A stretch of 64,000 bases of DNA, from positions 138,228,306 through 138,292,305 of the forward strand of contig OZ038381.1 in assembly GCA_964036045.1 (NCBI GenBank), read 5' to 3'. Shown here one piece after another: positions 53,190 through 64,000 of this stretch. Positions within the stretch are counted from its first letter, which is position 1. Every line of letters starts with the position of its first letter. Source of the stretch: Eutreptiella sp. 'Long Island Sound 2002' (lineage: Eukaryota; Euglenozoa; Euglenophyceae; Eutreptiales; Eutreptiaceae). The notes beneath the pieces were generated by a model, which saw only the letters and a program-made list of their open reading frames with translations, ran no database searches and was not told the origin of the DNA. The position numbers were made by a program, and so were the translations under genes.

Positions 53190-55708
53190 ATCTAACATTA
53201 GTGTGGATTTTATTGCAAGGACTTAAGCTGGGGAAGTGTAAGTTCATGCAGAAAACCATGCAGTACCTGTGGTTCAATATTGGTTATGGGCGGTCGACCC
53301 CTGCGGCCTCTAAGGCCAAACCCCTGATGGACGCTAACGTACCAAATGAGGACCCCAGATAAGTACTCGATGATGTGCGCTGCTTATTGGGGCTTCCAAC
53401 TTCTACCGCCGCCACATAAAGAGTTTCACCTACACCAGCGGCATCCTGAGGAACCTCAACAAGAAGAGCACTACCTGGCACTGGGGCCCCCACAGCAACA
53501 AGCTTTTGACAAGCTTAGGGCCAAAGAGGCTAACGCTGTATGCTTGGGCGTGCCTAAGGCACAAGGCGAAATGACTGACGCCAGTAATGTAGGCGGACGT
53601 GGAACGATGTTCCAGTGGCAACCACTAGAGAGGGGGGTGTACGACTGGGGCATATCCCGACGGGGGACGGATGGACTGAACCGAGACGGAACCCTGAAGC
53701 GCAGCTACCCTGAGGACAAATGGGTCCTGGTTTTCCTGGGCCATTGGAACTGGAAATGGAACCAGGCCCGGGGTCACTACTCTACCTATGAGCAGGAACT
53801 CCTTGCGGGTATGCTGGTGCTATCCTCTGAGTCCCCACTGTTGGGGAGTAACCCTGTGGTTTGGTTGTGTGACCAGGAACTGGTACACACCTTTCAAAAG
53901 GCACCCCCACCTGAGAAGGCTAAGCTCAGACGCTGGTGGATCAACCTGAGCCAGCGACGGCTCTCACTGCACAATATTCAGGGCGTCATCAACGAGTGTG
54001 CGGAATACATCAGCCGCAACAACTTTGACGACATGATTAATGCGAGGTCTGAAGAGCTAGCCAAGGACGCGTTCAGCCGTATCGATGTAAACCTTGAGCT
54101 GAAAATGACCATGATGAGACCTCTAGATGGACTACAATAGGTTGAGTACCTGAACGTGCTTGGGGATCTACAAATGCCTGGAAAAGCGTCTGGAACTTGT
54201 CCTGGTCAACTAGGAGCAGTGGAAACTCGATAATACATACCTCTGGCATGAAGACCGGATAGTCGTGCCTAGCGTCCGTATTCTGGCTCCCCTCAAATTG
54301 CCCAATGAGTCCAGTGCTCATCTTGGTGCTGACCGTACTTTGAAAGTGTTCAAGAAGTGGTTCCACACTTCGTGGAGTGATGATGAACTACGGAAAGCCT
54401 TTCAGCCTATTGTGGACAAGTCCCCGTGCAGGTCCTGTAAACCTGGAGATATCAGGGATAGAGGTCTCTATTTGACCCTTCCCATCTCACACTGTGCAAG
54501 CAGTTTAAGCAGTTTGTGCAAGCTCTATCTGGACTACACGGAGTTGCGCAAGTTTGGGGGCTATGACTTTGCCCTAGTGGTGACCTGTGGGTCGACTACG
54601 TTCACCCGAGTGTTCCCCTGCACCAAACACATTACCGGTGACGACACCATCAAGATACTCCTCGAAGATTGGTTCAGTGTGTACCGGGCACCTAAAGAGA
54701 TCAATTCCGACAAAGACATCAGAGTACGCTCAGACACTGGTTGGTACAAGAGAGTCCTGAGGTCGCTCAATGTCCAAGTGTCTAAAGCGATTCCCTACAC
54801 TGATACCAGTAACCCCCTATGTGAGAAACAGATCCGACCTTCCAAGGAGCACATCAGGATACGATGGAAGACCGGACACACCAAGCACTGGGTGAGACTA
54901 CTCCCCGTCATTTCCCTGACGATGAACTAGATCCCAAGAAAGTTCAGCAACTGGCTATTCATCACACGAGCTATTCATAGGGCGCCCGGCGTGGTTCCTA
55001 CATGCTCCGTATCCTGAGCATTCTTACTCTGCAGTGGGAAACCGGGTGATTGAGCAACAGGACAAGGCGGACAAGGCCAAGGCTATGGTCCAACGAGTGT
55101 GGGAGCAACAGTGGACCAAGTAGAACAAGCACTGAGTGCCTGCTTCCTACCAAGAGGGTGATTGGATGCTGGTGCACCACATGAAGCTACTCGCCTGGCC
55201 TTGCTTCAGCAGCGATGACCCCTACTTTTGGCCCTACAAGGTCCTATCAGTGGACGGTTGGAGCATCACTGTGCGGTGTTCTTCCCGACTAGGGGGGACT
55301 CTGGTGTGCGCAGCCCGCCAGCAGAAGCACTACTACGACCCAGAGGACCACTGTGGGGAACAGTGGGAACTGCACGACGAGGAGATCACCGCTCTGGACC
55401 TACAGGGTGCTGCTAGCCCCAGGGAAGTAGAAGGAGAACTGCCCGACATGAACGCCGAGAAGATGGCTAACGAAGACTTCTACATGGTGAAGTCAATCCT
55501 TCGACACCGCTACCGCCAATGGTGGCGATTCGTCACCCTCTGCAAAGGGTTTGGAGTGGAGGAAGATACCTGGGAACCCTTTTCCGCCTTCATGCTCCCA
55601 GAGGGACGCCAACATTCCGTTCTGGTTGACTACGTGTCCCAGAACAACCTAGAAGAGTTGCTGAGGCTCGCTGACAGCCTTGCGTTGCAGAAGGAGCATA
55701 AGTACTGA
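53190..55708 (+). pseudogene. pol: G4 pol remnant: RT end, RNase H, integrase, chromodomain (first copy)
   Basis: Ty3/gypsy pol of a lineage different from E1/E2. The RT connection (LKLGKCKF near 53228) is followed, in shifting frames, by NFYRRHIKSF (about 53400). RNase H lies in 53346-54140: TDASN, HYSTYEQELLAG, CDQELVHTF and the INECAEYISR end. Integrase is in 54265-54930 with an HHCC-type finger (HLGADRT, CRSCK), core Asp in LYLDYTELR and NSDKDI, and Glu in CEKQI. The C-terminal segment 55136-55708 has a chromodomain (FYMVKSILRHR to EEDTWEPFSAF). Several frameshifts and stops separate the pieces; gag, protease and most of RT are absent. Confidence 0.85.
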
Positions 55709-58165
55709 CCCCTTCTTATACCTGCCTATGTATATCTAAGTGTGGTAAGCCTAAGGACCTAAGGGCCAGGTGCAGAGCTGGTGTCCTGATTATACCCAAG
55801 TCTGCACCCTTGCTCAACCCGGTGGATGTCTTTACACGGTGCGATGGGGTACGCCCCACATCTGTCTGCCCCTACGTGCCCAATTTCTGCGCTGGCACCA
55901 GAAAACATTGAAGGAATACCCAGCGCTAACGCCAAGGTATTGCTTTTGTCTACCTACCTACAGACTACAGCGGAGGGATGGCCAAAAGCTTTGAGGAATG
56001 AAAACGCCTCTTTGCTAAGCGGCCAAAGCCCGGCCTACCACTGCTGCTGCCCACCAAAAGGCCTGATAAACTTTCAGGACACAGGCGAACTAGTGACACA
56101 CGCATTACAGGTCGTACACACACAAGGATGTCACCAGCCTTCGAAGGATGACAGAGCACTGCCGTACTGTGGCCCCCATCCAGGCTTGCTACACCTACAC
56201 TCACACGCTACTTGGTGGTGTTCATGAAGAGGACATGGGCTGTAGTGGCCGACCTGTGAGGATGCAAGAGAACACAGCGCCACTAAGCGGCTGTGGCCTA
56301 GCAGGGACACTGATACACGCACCCCTTAGATCTTTGAGGGAAGGAGTGCTCTGTTTGCATGCACAGCGTGAGTATGAGTTGGCCACGGTGAAGACGTTCT
56401 TTCTCCGCGTGTGTGGTGTGATCAGCGCCCTTTTTAGCTGGGCAAAACAAAATTTGGATATGTCCACCAATCACCCTGAACTTTGCCCACCTGAGAGCTG
56501 CACATGCAGGAGACTATGAACCCGCAACCTAGCCAGCCTCGCTATATCATACGGCTCTTGGACTGGGAAATAATTCACTCTTCCCCCAAACTACTATCAA
56601 TCAAGCAAGCTTATGGCACTGCGCCCGTTCTCGTAAAGAACCTAGGGTGGAGCCCCAGGGTAATCTAAGCAAGGGTTGTACTGAGCGCACCACGGGTGGC
56701 CTACCCTTTAATGCACCGTATGCATGCAGACAGTCAACAACCTGGTGCTCTACCGTGCACGTTGAGTCACACTCTGAGTAGCCCAGCGGTTGAGACTCAA
56801 CCAGGGGATGGCCCCTCCTGGGCTTACTCACCTTACCTACCGCTGGAAGAGCAAAGACAAGGAGAGGTGAAATATGATCAAAATGAAGCGCAGCGAGTAT
56901 GCACCCGTGTGTATGTTCTAATCAGTGCAACAAAAAGGGAGGTTTGTGTGTGAGAGCAGTTGTTACAGTTGCCTTGCACTGCACCGCAGGGCAGGACCCT
57001 TAGCCCCCCGTGACAACCACTCCCTGGCCGAAGGCTATCAGTTCTGCCCTAATCTAAGCTCTAGTCCTCCTGAGAGCTTCCAATCTATCCCTCTACTCTA
57101 CATGTTTGCTGCCACACGGCAGTGTGCGTGCTATTCGTCGAATGCACGAGGCAAGCACTGTAGAAGCAATGTGCGTGAACAAAGAACACCTGTGTGTTCT
57201 TTCTTTTTCTTCGAATGCTTGAAATTCGTGATTCTTGTAACTTCTCGTGAGCAAGCGTGGGATATTTACCTTTATAATTTCTTGTATATTTCATCATTTC
57301 CTCTTAGTTACATGCCGTAGTGTTACAATCTTTTTTTCTTTCATTTCTGCGGCGCCGAATTAGGATGCGCCTCGGTGTGTGCAAATCCAGGAATTTACAA
57401 TTTTCTGTGTTCTATGAAAGACGTGTGCATTCAATGCAAAAAAAGGTTCTCGAAAGGTATGTGCCCTCAGAAAAATTCCAGGCTATCATTTCAGGGATTT
57501 CCGTGAATCGTCCATCGTTGACGCACCATCAGGCCCTCAGCCCTTGCATCCTTTTTGTGCAGATGACCCTGAGTTGCTGAAGCGCAGTAGGCTTTGTTCA
57601 GGCCGAACCACAGCCTCATGGAGACTGTCCAGGAACAAAAGACCGCATGATTGGGGAAATAAACATCTACACCACCCCACCGCGTTAAGGACAGGACAGC
57701 GACCCCTGACCATGTCACGCGTTGGGTTTTGTATTTTGCCTCTTCGAGGGAGGCATGCACGAGTACATGACCTTGCATGCCCATTCTAACCCCCCACCAA
57801 GCCACTGCCGCCCCTGAGAAAGTAATAAGTGCAGTGAGGGCTGTACAAAATTGTGATGATCAGGCTAAAACTGGCTACTGCCCTGATGCAGCGCCTATTT
57901 CCTGTCTGAGGGAGGTTATAGGTAATTTCGAAAAGATGCTGAAATCACGGGGAGAAGAAAAATACCCCTTTTTCCTAAATATGCGACAGTGGTGGCCACC
58001 ACAGCACAAGGGGGGGTAGAAGAAAATTTATATTTCCATGCCTAGGGGTAAGCCTTAGTTGTGCTAATCAGGCCTAGAGGCATAGCACATTTTTATCCTA
58101 ATATTTGCCTAACCGAAATGGTGACAAAGCATTTTGACCTATAAAACAAAACAGTAATCAATGGA
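55709..58165 (+). other. G4 3' untranslated region, first copy
   Basis: About 2.45 kb from the chromodomain end to the LTR, matched at lower identity by 60490-62862. Short open frames here are not conserved between the two copies, which argues against coding. Confidence 0.65.
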
Positions 58166-58748
58166 TGTTGTGAGGACCCCTGACCTCCCAACTGTTTTGA
58201 CTTAAACACCATTTTCAGGATCAACTGAGGCACTGCTCTGGTTCAAAGCCTTTCATGTTTCTACATTTTCTCGTGACTGCTTAGTTATCCTAGTGGTGTG
58301 CACTATGGGGGGCTGGGGTACGTCCTTTTGAGAGGTCCTGGGTTCAATACCCAGTCAGCCTATGTAAGTAGGAAGATCCCATGTGACATGGCAGTGACGT
58401 CATCGCCACATGCCATGCCACCTCATCACGTATGGGACTGAACCAAAAGAGTGCACATCTCTAGATGGCACTATAAATGGAGAGTACCCATGAGGGTCGT
58501 TTTCGAACGATCTTTTTTCAAATCTGTAGTCATTGTGAGTTGCTTTGTTGTAAATACATTGTAGATTCAATCCTTTCTGACTGCAGCCCTTCATGTAGTG
58601 AACTTTGAGATCCTGTTGTGCACTGTTGGACTACTGGGACTGGCTTTTCCATTGTATTTCACAAACCTCAATAAAAAACATTGGAATCCAGGAAGCAGCA
58701 AGAAGCAAGCAGGAGCAGCACATCAACAAACACTTCAACAACTTCATC
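58166..58748 (+). repeat. G4 LTR, first copy (about 580 bp)
   Basis: Starts TGTTGTGAGGACCCC and aligns with 62863-63440. It contains a TATA-like CTATAAATGG near 58470 and a tRNA-like T-arm near 58345. The 3' limit is approximate; pol sequence of the next copy follows at once. Confidence 0.72.
58282..58368 (+). other. tRNA-like segment (pol III B-box and T-arm) in the G4 LTR
   Basis: CTGGGTTCAATACCCAG forms a perfect 5-bp T-arm with loop TTCAATA and matches a B-box. An A-box-like AGTGGTGTGC lies about 50 bp upstream. A matching 5' acceptor strand is missing, so it is not an intact tRNA gene. The second LTR keeps GGGTTCAAATTCCCA in the same place. Confidence 0.4.
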
Positions 58749-60489
58749 AGTGAAAGCTTTTCAAATTTTCTACGGCGCACTGTGCACCATATCCAGGGCG
58801 TCAAGAACGAATGTACGCACTAGATCAGCCGCAGTAACTTGATGACATGATTCGTGCCCAGTGGGAGGAGCTCGCAAAGGAGGCTTTCACCCATATGGAT
58901 GTACACGTTCATCTGAACATGACCATGATCGGACCTATATATGGGCTCCAACAAGCTGAGTAGCTGAAGGAGTTTGGAGACTTGTACAAACGCCTCAAGA
59001 AGCGTCTGGAAACTGTCGTGCTCAACCAGGAGTAGTGGAAACGAAACAAGACCTACCCCTGGTATGAAGACCGGATCCTCGTGCCAAGCTACCAGATCCC
59101 GGCCCTCCTCAACCAGACCCATGAGTCCAGTGGTCATGTAGGAGCTGACCATATCTTGAAGGTGTTCAAGAAATGTTTCCACCGTACCTTGAGAGATGAC
59201 CAGCTGCGGAATACCCTCTGGCGTATCCTGGACAAGTGCCCGTGCAGGGCCTGCTTTGGAGACGTTAGGGAGAAAGGTCTCTATTTGACCCTTTCTGTTC
59301 TACACTGTGCCACCAGTGTGCTCTACGTGGACTACACGCCGATGCCAACATTTCCAGGCAACGCCTTCGCCCTGATGGTGACGTGCGGGCGGACCATGGT
59401 CACCCGGGTGTTTTGGTGCACGGAACATATCACTAGCGAGGAGACAATCACAATACTCCTCGAAAGGTGGTACATTCTCTGTGGTGAACCTACGTAGATC
59501 ATTTCAGACTACGATCTGATACTGGCTGGAACAAAAGCGTACTGAACACCCTCAGCTTCCAAGTGTCTACCGGGATTCCCTATACTTACAGGAGTAACCC
59601 TCTATATGAGCGACGATTGCCAGTTCTCGAGCAGAACGTCAGGGTATGGAGCAAGACTGAGCGCACCAAGGACTGGGTGAGACTACACCCCCCTATCTTT
59701 CTGACAATGAACTCTCAGGAGAGTTCAGCGACTGGCTACTTACCCCACGAGCTATTCATGGGGCGCGCAGCCTAGCTCCTACATGCTCCGTATCCTGATG
59801 ATTCCTACTCCACCGGAGGAGTATGGATGAAGCAGCAAGGAGGGAAGGTAGACAAGGCCAAGGCTATGCTGTAGCGAGTGAGTGAGCGACACTGGGACAA
59901 GAAGAAGAAGCATGGTGTGCCTGCTACCTATCAAGAGGGTGACTGGGCTTTGGTGCACAAAAGTCGGCTACCCGCCTGACCACGCCCTACGAGCGATAAC
60001 ACTTACTTTGGGCCCTACAAGATTCTCTCATTTGATGGCCACCGCATCACTGTGCGGTGTCCTCCCCGCCTAGGGGGGACTCTGGTGAAGGCAGCGGAAT
60101 TGTTGAAGCACTCCTACAACCCGGACGACCTATGTGGAGAAGAGTGAGACCCGAACGAGGAGCAAATCCCCACTCAGGACCTACATCACGCTACCAATCC
60201 CATGGAAGTGAAAGGTGAACTCCCGGACACGAATGCCTAGGAGATGGCTAAGGAGGGATTCTACCAGGCATCATTTCTACTACGCTAGCGCTATCGCCAA
60301 GGGTGGTGCTTCCGCACTATTGGGTACATGTTTGGAATGGAAGAAACTACCTGGCAAACCTTCTCTGCCTGTTTCCTGCCTGATGGTCGCTTAACTCTGT
60401 TCTTGTTAACTACTTCTCCTAGAACAACCTACGAGAATTTCTGAGGCTAGCTAAAATGTTGGCGTTGCAGAGAAAGCCTAGGGAATGAA
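58749..60489 (+). pseudogene. pol: G4 pol remnant, second copy (RNase H end, integrase, chromodomain)
   Basis: Begins with the RNase H end (IQGVKNEC near 58795) and continues to integrase: finger HVGADHI...CPCRAC (59081-59300), core LYVDYTPM, then CEKQ-equivalent LYERRL (about 59605) and a decayed chromodomain region (to about 60480). Stops are frequent (for example near 58970, 59033, 59497). It parallels the first copy step by step but is more decayed. Confidence 0.78.
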
Positions 60490-62862
60490 CCCTTGCTATA
60501 CTGCCTATACCATCGTCAGTGCGCTATGTGTGGACCTATGAGCAAGCTACAGAAGTGGTGTCCCAACTATACCCAGGTGTACACGCTTGCTCGAACCGGC
60601 CGATGTCTTTACACAGCGCCTCGGGTACACCCAACGTCTCTGCAGCTCCGGCTGCCTAGTCTCTATGTTGGCACCCAAAATGTTGCAGGAATACCCAGCG
60701 CTACCCCCAAGGTATTTTATTTTTCCTACTTCCTACTAGGGGGGGGGAGTGGCCAAGAGCTATGAGGCAAGGGAACGCTTGTTTGCTGGGCCGCCAAAAA
60801 ACCTAGAAGACAACGCTCTTGCCTACCAAAAACCTTGTTCCAATTTCAGGAAACTGGCGGCACACTGACACGCATACTGCCGGTCCTGAACACTGTGGAG
60901 TGGCACCAGCCCTCGAAGGACATACGTCCCGGAAAGGCATTCTTACACACACATGCTACTTGGTGCCGTGGAAGAACAAGTCTGATGCCCTACTGGCACA
61001 CCTTTGAAAGAGATAAGAGAAAAGGCAGCCACTGGGCCGCCTTGGCCTGAACAGAGACACCACTATGTGTTTCTTTCATTTGCTTGCAGTATTATGCTCA
61101 CCGAGCGCAAGGCATGGAATACATGTTGATACTGAAGGACTTGTTCCCTTCGTTGTTGAACTGCTCGACTTTTTGTGTGTGATGGCGTCCTTTTGGTTGG
61201 CTGGGCAACGGGGACACCACTCACCCTTACCTAGCTCACCTGTAAAGCAAAGGCACATGAAAGAGAGTTAGGGCGTGGACCCTAACGCTACTCGCCGTAT
61301 TATACTTGTCTTTACCACAAAAATACGTCATTTCTCAAAAATGTTTATCAAGCAAGCCAGCTTAAGGACTCCACCCGTTCTCTTATAGACCGCGGGCTGG
61401 GGCTCCAAATATCCTAAACAAGGTTTGCCCTGCGCAACACGCGTGACCTAACCTTTGATGCATCATACACATTCACTATGCACAACTAACTAAGTGCAGA
61501 TATGTGCACAATCTGCGGGGGACACCAAAGACTCAACAAGGAGGTGGCCCTCCTGGGCTTACATACCTTATTCACTATGCACCATGCCATGACTTGTGCG
61601 TTGGATCTGCAGAGACAAGATGATGCGAGAGGAGAGCACTCATGCGTGAAAGCGGACACAAGCAAGAACGAAGCCTACAATGCGTACACGAGTCTACTTG
61701 TGGTCCATCTGCTATTCCATTTGTGTGTATTATGTAGGAATCAACCTCATCTTCCATCTTCCCAATCTAGACGCATAATCCAACTCGGATCACAGCTGCA
61801 ATGCGGAGGTTTGTGGCCAAGTTGCACAGAGCAATGCGTGCATGCGGCATTCAAGCAGACCTGAAAATATTCATTCTTATTTTTTATGAAATTTTCTGTT
61901 AGCATGGATCAAGACCGAAGGCTTCATTTTCTTCTCTCATTTGAAAATCTACGTTTACAATAGTAACATACTTGCCTAAATTAGATTGGTGGCTCAATAG
62001 GAAATTCGTCGATGCGCAGCACATTTTGGTTTGTGAATTTCTGATTTTAGAAATCCCGAAGATGATGAGAAGTTCTGGAAATATGTGCATTGCATTGACA
62101 ACTAGATTCTGAGCAGGTATGTGCGTTCAGAAAAACTTTTTGCCATCTTATGACGGACTTCTGTGAACTGTTGTTCGTTGACAAAAAATCAGGCCCTCTC
62201 CCCTTCAGCCCTTCTATACAAATGTCCGTGAGCCGCTGCTTAGCCGAAGGCCGTCTTTGAACTGAGCGTGCACCCTCAAGGAGGGTAGTTAGATCCAAGA
62301 CGCAAATGAATGGGGCAATAAATACCAGCAGCAATCCGCATCTAAAACAAAAAATCAAGTGAAGTCAACACGTCGAGGTTGGTCCCCAAGAGCAACGCTT
62401 GCCCCTATCGAGAGCTTGGTTTTGCGTAGTGCTTCCTGGAGGGAAGGATGTAGGAGCATCTAAAGTAGAATGCCCATTTGACCTTCAACAAGCCCCAGTC
62501 GCGCCAAAGACGCTTCCAAGCGCCATGGATAGCTCAGAGAGAATGTTTTGTACAGCTGCGGCTGCGGCTACGTAGTGGTGCGGCGTCAAGTTTGAGTGTT
62601 AGGGAGGTTACAGGTAGCCTTAAAAAGATGCAAGAATGCTTCATGTGCAGGACAAGAAAAGGTCTCTTTTTCCATAAAATGCGACAGTGTTGGCTATCAC
62701 AGTACAAGGAGGGAGTAAGGAAAAGTGTATTTCAATGCCTATAGGATAGCTTGAGTGTATTAAAGATATCCTGTGGCATAGCACATTTTCATCATACTAC
62801 TTGTCACCACCAAAATGAGGACAGCACATTTTGACCTATAGAACCAAACACTACTCGGTGGA
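60490..62862 (+). other. G4 3' untranslated region, second copy
   Basis: Low-identity counterpart of 55709-58165; shared words include AATACCCAGCGCTA, CTCACCTTA-like segments and GGGAGGTTA(T/C)AGGTA. No conserved coding frame. Confidence 0.6.
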
Positions 62863-63440
62863 TGTTGTGAGGACCCCTGCCCCTCCAACTATTTTAATGG
62901 TCCCGCAGGATCTAGAAGAATATCATGAGTTGATTGAGGCACTGGTTCACGGCCCATGCAATTATCTTTATTTGAATTGAATGAAGCCTTTTTACCTTGT
63001 TGGGTTCAAATTCCCATTCAGCCTAGCTAACTAAGAAGACCGCGAGTTACATGGCAGTGACCTCATTGCAACAAGCCATGCCACCTCACCATCATTGAAC
63101 GCAAAAACAAAGGGTTCACATCTCAGAGCGGGCCCGCCTCACAGAGGGTGCCCATGAGGGAAGTTTCCTATCCTTTTTTTGAGCGTGTTTACCAATCTAT
63201 CCGAACCCAGTTGAGCTCTGCTGTACAGAAGTGATAGTTGCCGCTTTTCTTATGTAAAGCCATTCCTGCTTGGAGTATTGTGATCCTGAGTGTTGCCCTA
63301 CTTGAGCTTTGGGTTGTGTGTGGAATTTCCGTGGTTTCACAAAATGATTTGTTTCACCAAAAAATCAGAATCTGAGAAACGGCAAGCAAGCGACAGGAAA
63401 CAAGCAGTCATCAAGGATAGAGAAAAACATTATCAAGACT
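62863..63440 (+). repeat. G4 LTR, second copy (about 580 bp)
   Basis: Starts TGTTGTGAGGACCCC like the first. It lacks the TATA-like element, keeps the TTCAA B-box-like word, and ends in the same AGCAAG/ACAAGCAG purine-rich sequence. Confidence 0.68.
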
Positions 63441-64000
63441 GAGTTGAATTCAATAATTCTTTCTCATTCGGCGTGACTGACGACAGAGGTCAATTGCGTT
63501 AAATTGTGTTAGGAAACACACGCAAGATATGCAGGTCTATCACTCTTGAAGCACTAGATAGAGAATATACATGACGGAACAAAACCCCAGCAAAAAACAA
63601 ACATAGCATCCTACAATGCGTTCGACCATCGGCAATAAAACCACCCTCGGCGTTCCGCCAACTGCAAAGAACCTCCTGCGAGCGCATGACCAGTGACTCA
63701 AAAGGACACACAAGGGGCGTTCATGGGGACACTGTTGAGGTTTTCTAGAATTGCTCAATTGTCATGGCAGGCTGGACTGCATACCTAATGCCGGTAGACT
63801 ACTGTAGCAACCTTGATTGACGTGAGCCAACCGGTATACAACTAGTGGAGTGAAAAGGCGATGCATGGATGCCCAAAGCAGAGATATTGCAAAATGTGTA
63901 CACATGAACCGTTTGACACAGATCTTTGTTATGTTTGTCGCCAGAAGCTCACTAAAAGGGACATCGTTGAATTGACTCATCAACCTTATTTTATGCACAG
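63441..64000. other. Unassigned sequence at the window end
   Basis: No gene, repeat partner or RNA recognised. Short open frames lie on the minus strand only and show no motif. Confidence 0.4.

Noticed and set aside
58282-58368. Functional tRNA gene
   Set aside because: Only the T-arm is well formed; a paired acceptor stem and a convincing anticodon arm are not seen.

Overview
The window is eukaryotic, non-genic and built almost wholly of nested mobile elements. There are long 3' untranslated regions, spliceosomal-type introns, chromodomain Ty3/gypsy retrotransposons, a Penelope-like element with hammerhead ribozymes and a TIR DNA transposon with introns. I see no host housekeeping gene, no bacterial operon and no CRISPR. 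A plant-lineage genome (streptophyte alga, moss or lycophyte grade) fits best, but that is an inference from element types; species cannot be read from the sequence.

Layout. (1) 1-20017, minus strand: element E1, a very large chromodomain gypsy retrotransposon (3' UTR cut by the window edge, pol, gag, leader, 3.0-kb LTR). Its gag is split at 9767-16090 by DNA transposon T1, which carries a DDE-like transposase gene (two in-frame stops) and an apparently intact 4-exon second gene. (2) 20018-21283: orphan DNA, including about 480 nt with only 4 T residues. (3) 21284-25702 minus: E3, a decayed relative of E1 (gag fragment, leader, part of an LTR). (4) 25703-50112: a Penelope-like (PLE) complex of two copies head to head: P-minus (25703-26156 plus 43291-46110) and P-plus (46111-50112). 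P-minus is split by E2 (26157-43290, plus strand), a complete 17,134-bp retrotransposon with 2,946-bp LTRs about 98% identical by eye, a 4-bp GTCC target duplication and a clear polypurine tract. (5) 50112-52892: LTR of the E3 subfamily. (6) About 53190-63440: G4, an old, different chromodomain gypsy element in the arrangement pol-LTR-pol-LTR, heavily decayed. (7) 63441-64000: nothing recognised.

Order of events read from the nesting: E3 LTR, then the PLE pair, then E2 into P-minus; T1 into E1 gag independently.

How the parts work. E1/E2 encode a long gag (coiled coil, collagen-like Pro/Gly tract, capsid-like region, variant zinc knuckle), then a single UAG followed by CGG, then pol in the same frame (protease, RT, RNase H, integrase, chromodomain). 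This suggests stop-codon readthrough for Gag-Pol. The PLE encodes an ORF1 (coiled coil plus Arg/Ser tract) and an RT with no visible GIY-YIG endonuclease; its pseudo-LTRs carry hammerhead ribozyme motifs. T1 has 27-bp TIRs and clusters of a GGTTCAACCG motif both near its ends and inside most of its introns. E1, E2, P-minus, P-plus and the T1 transposase all carry disabling changes, so no copy here looks autonomous.
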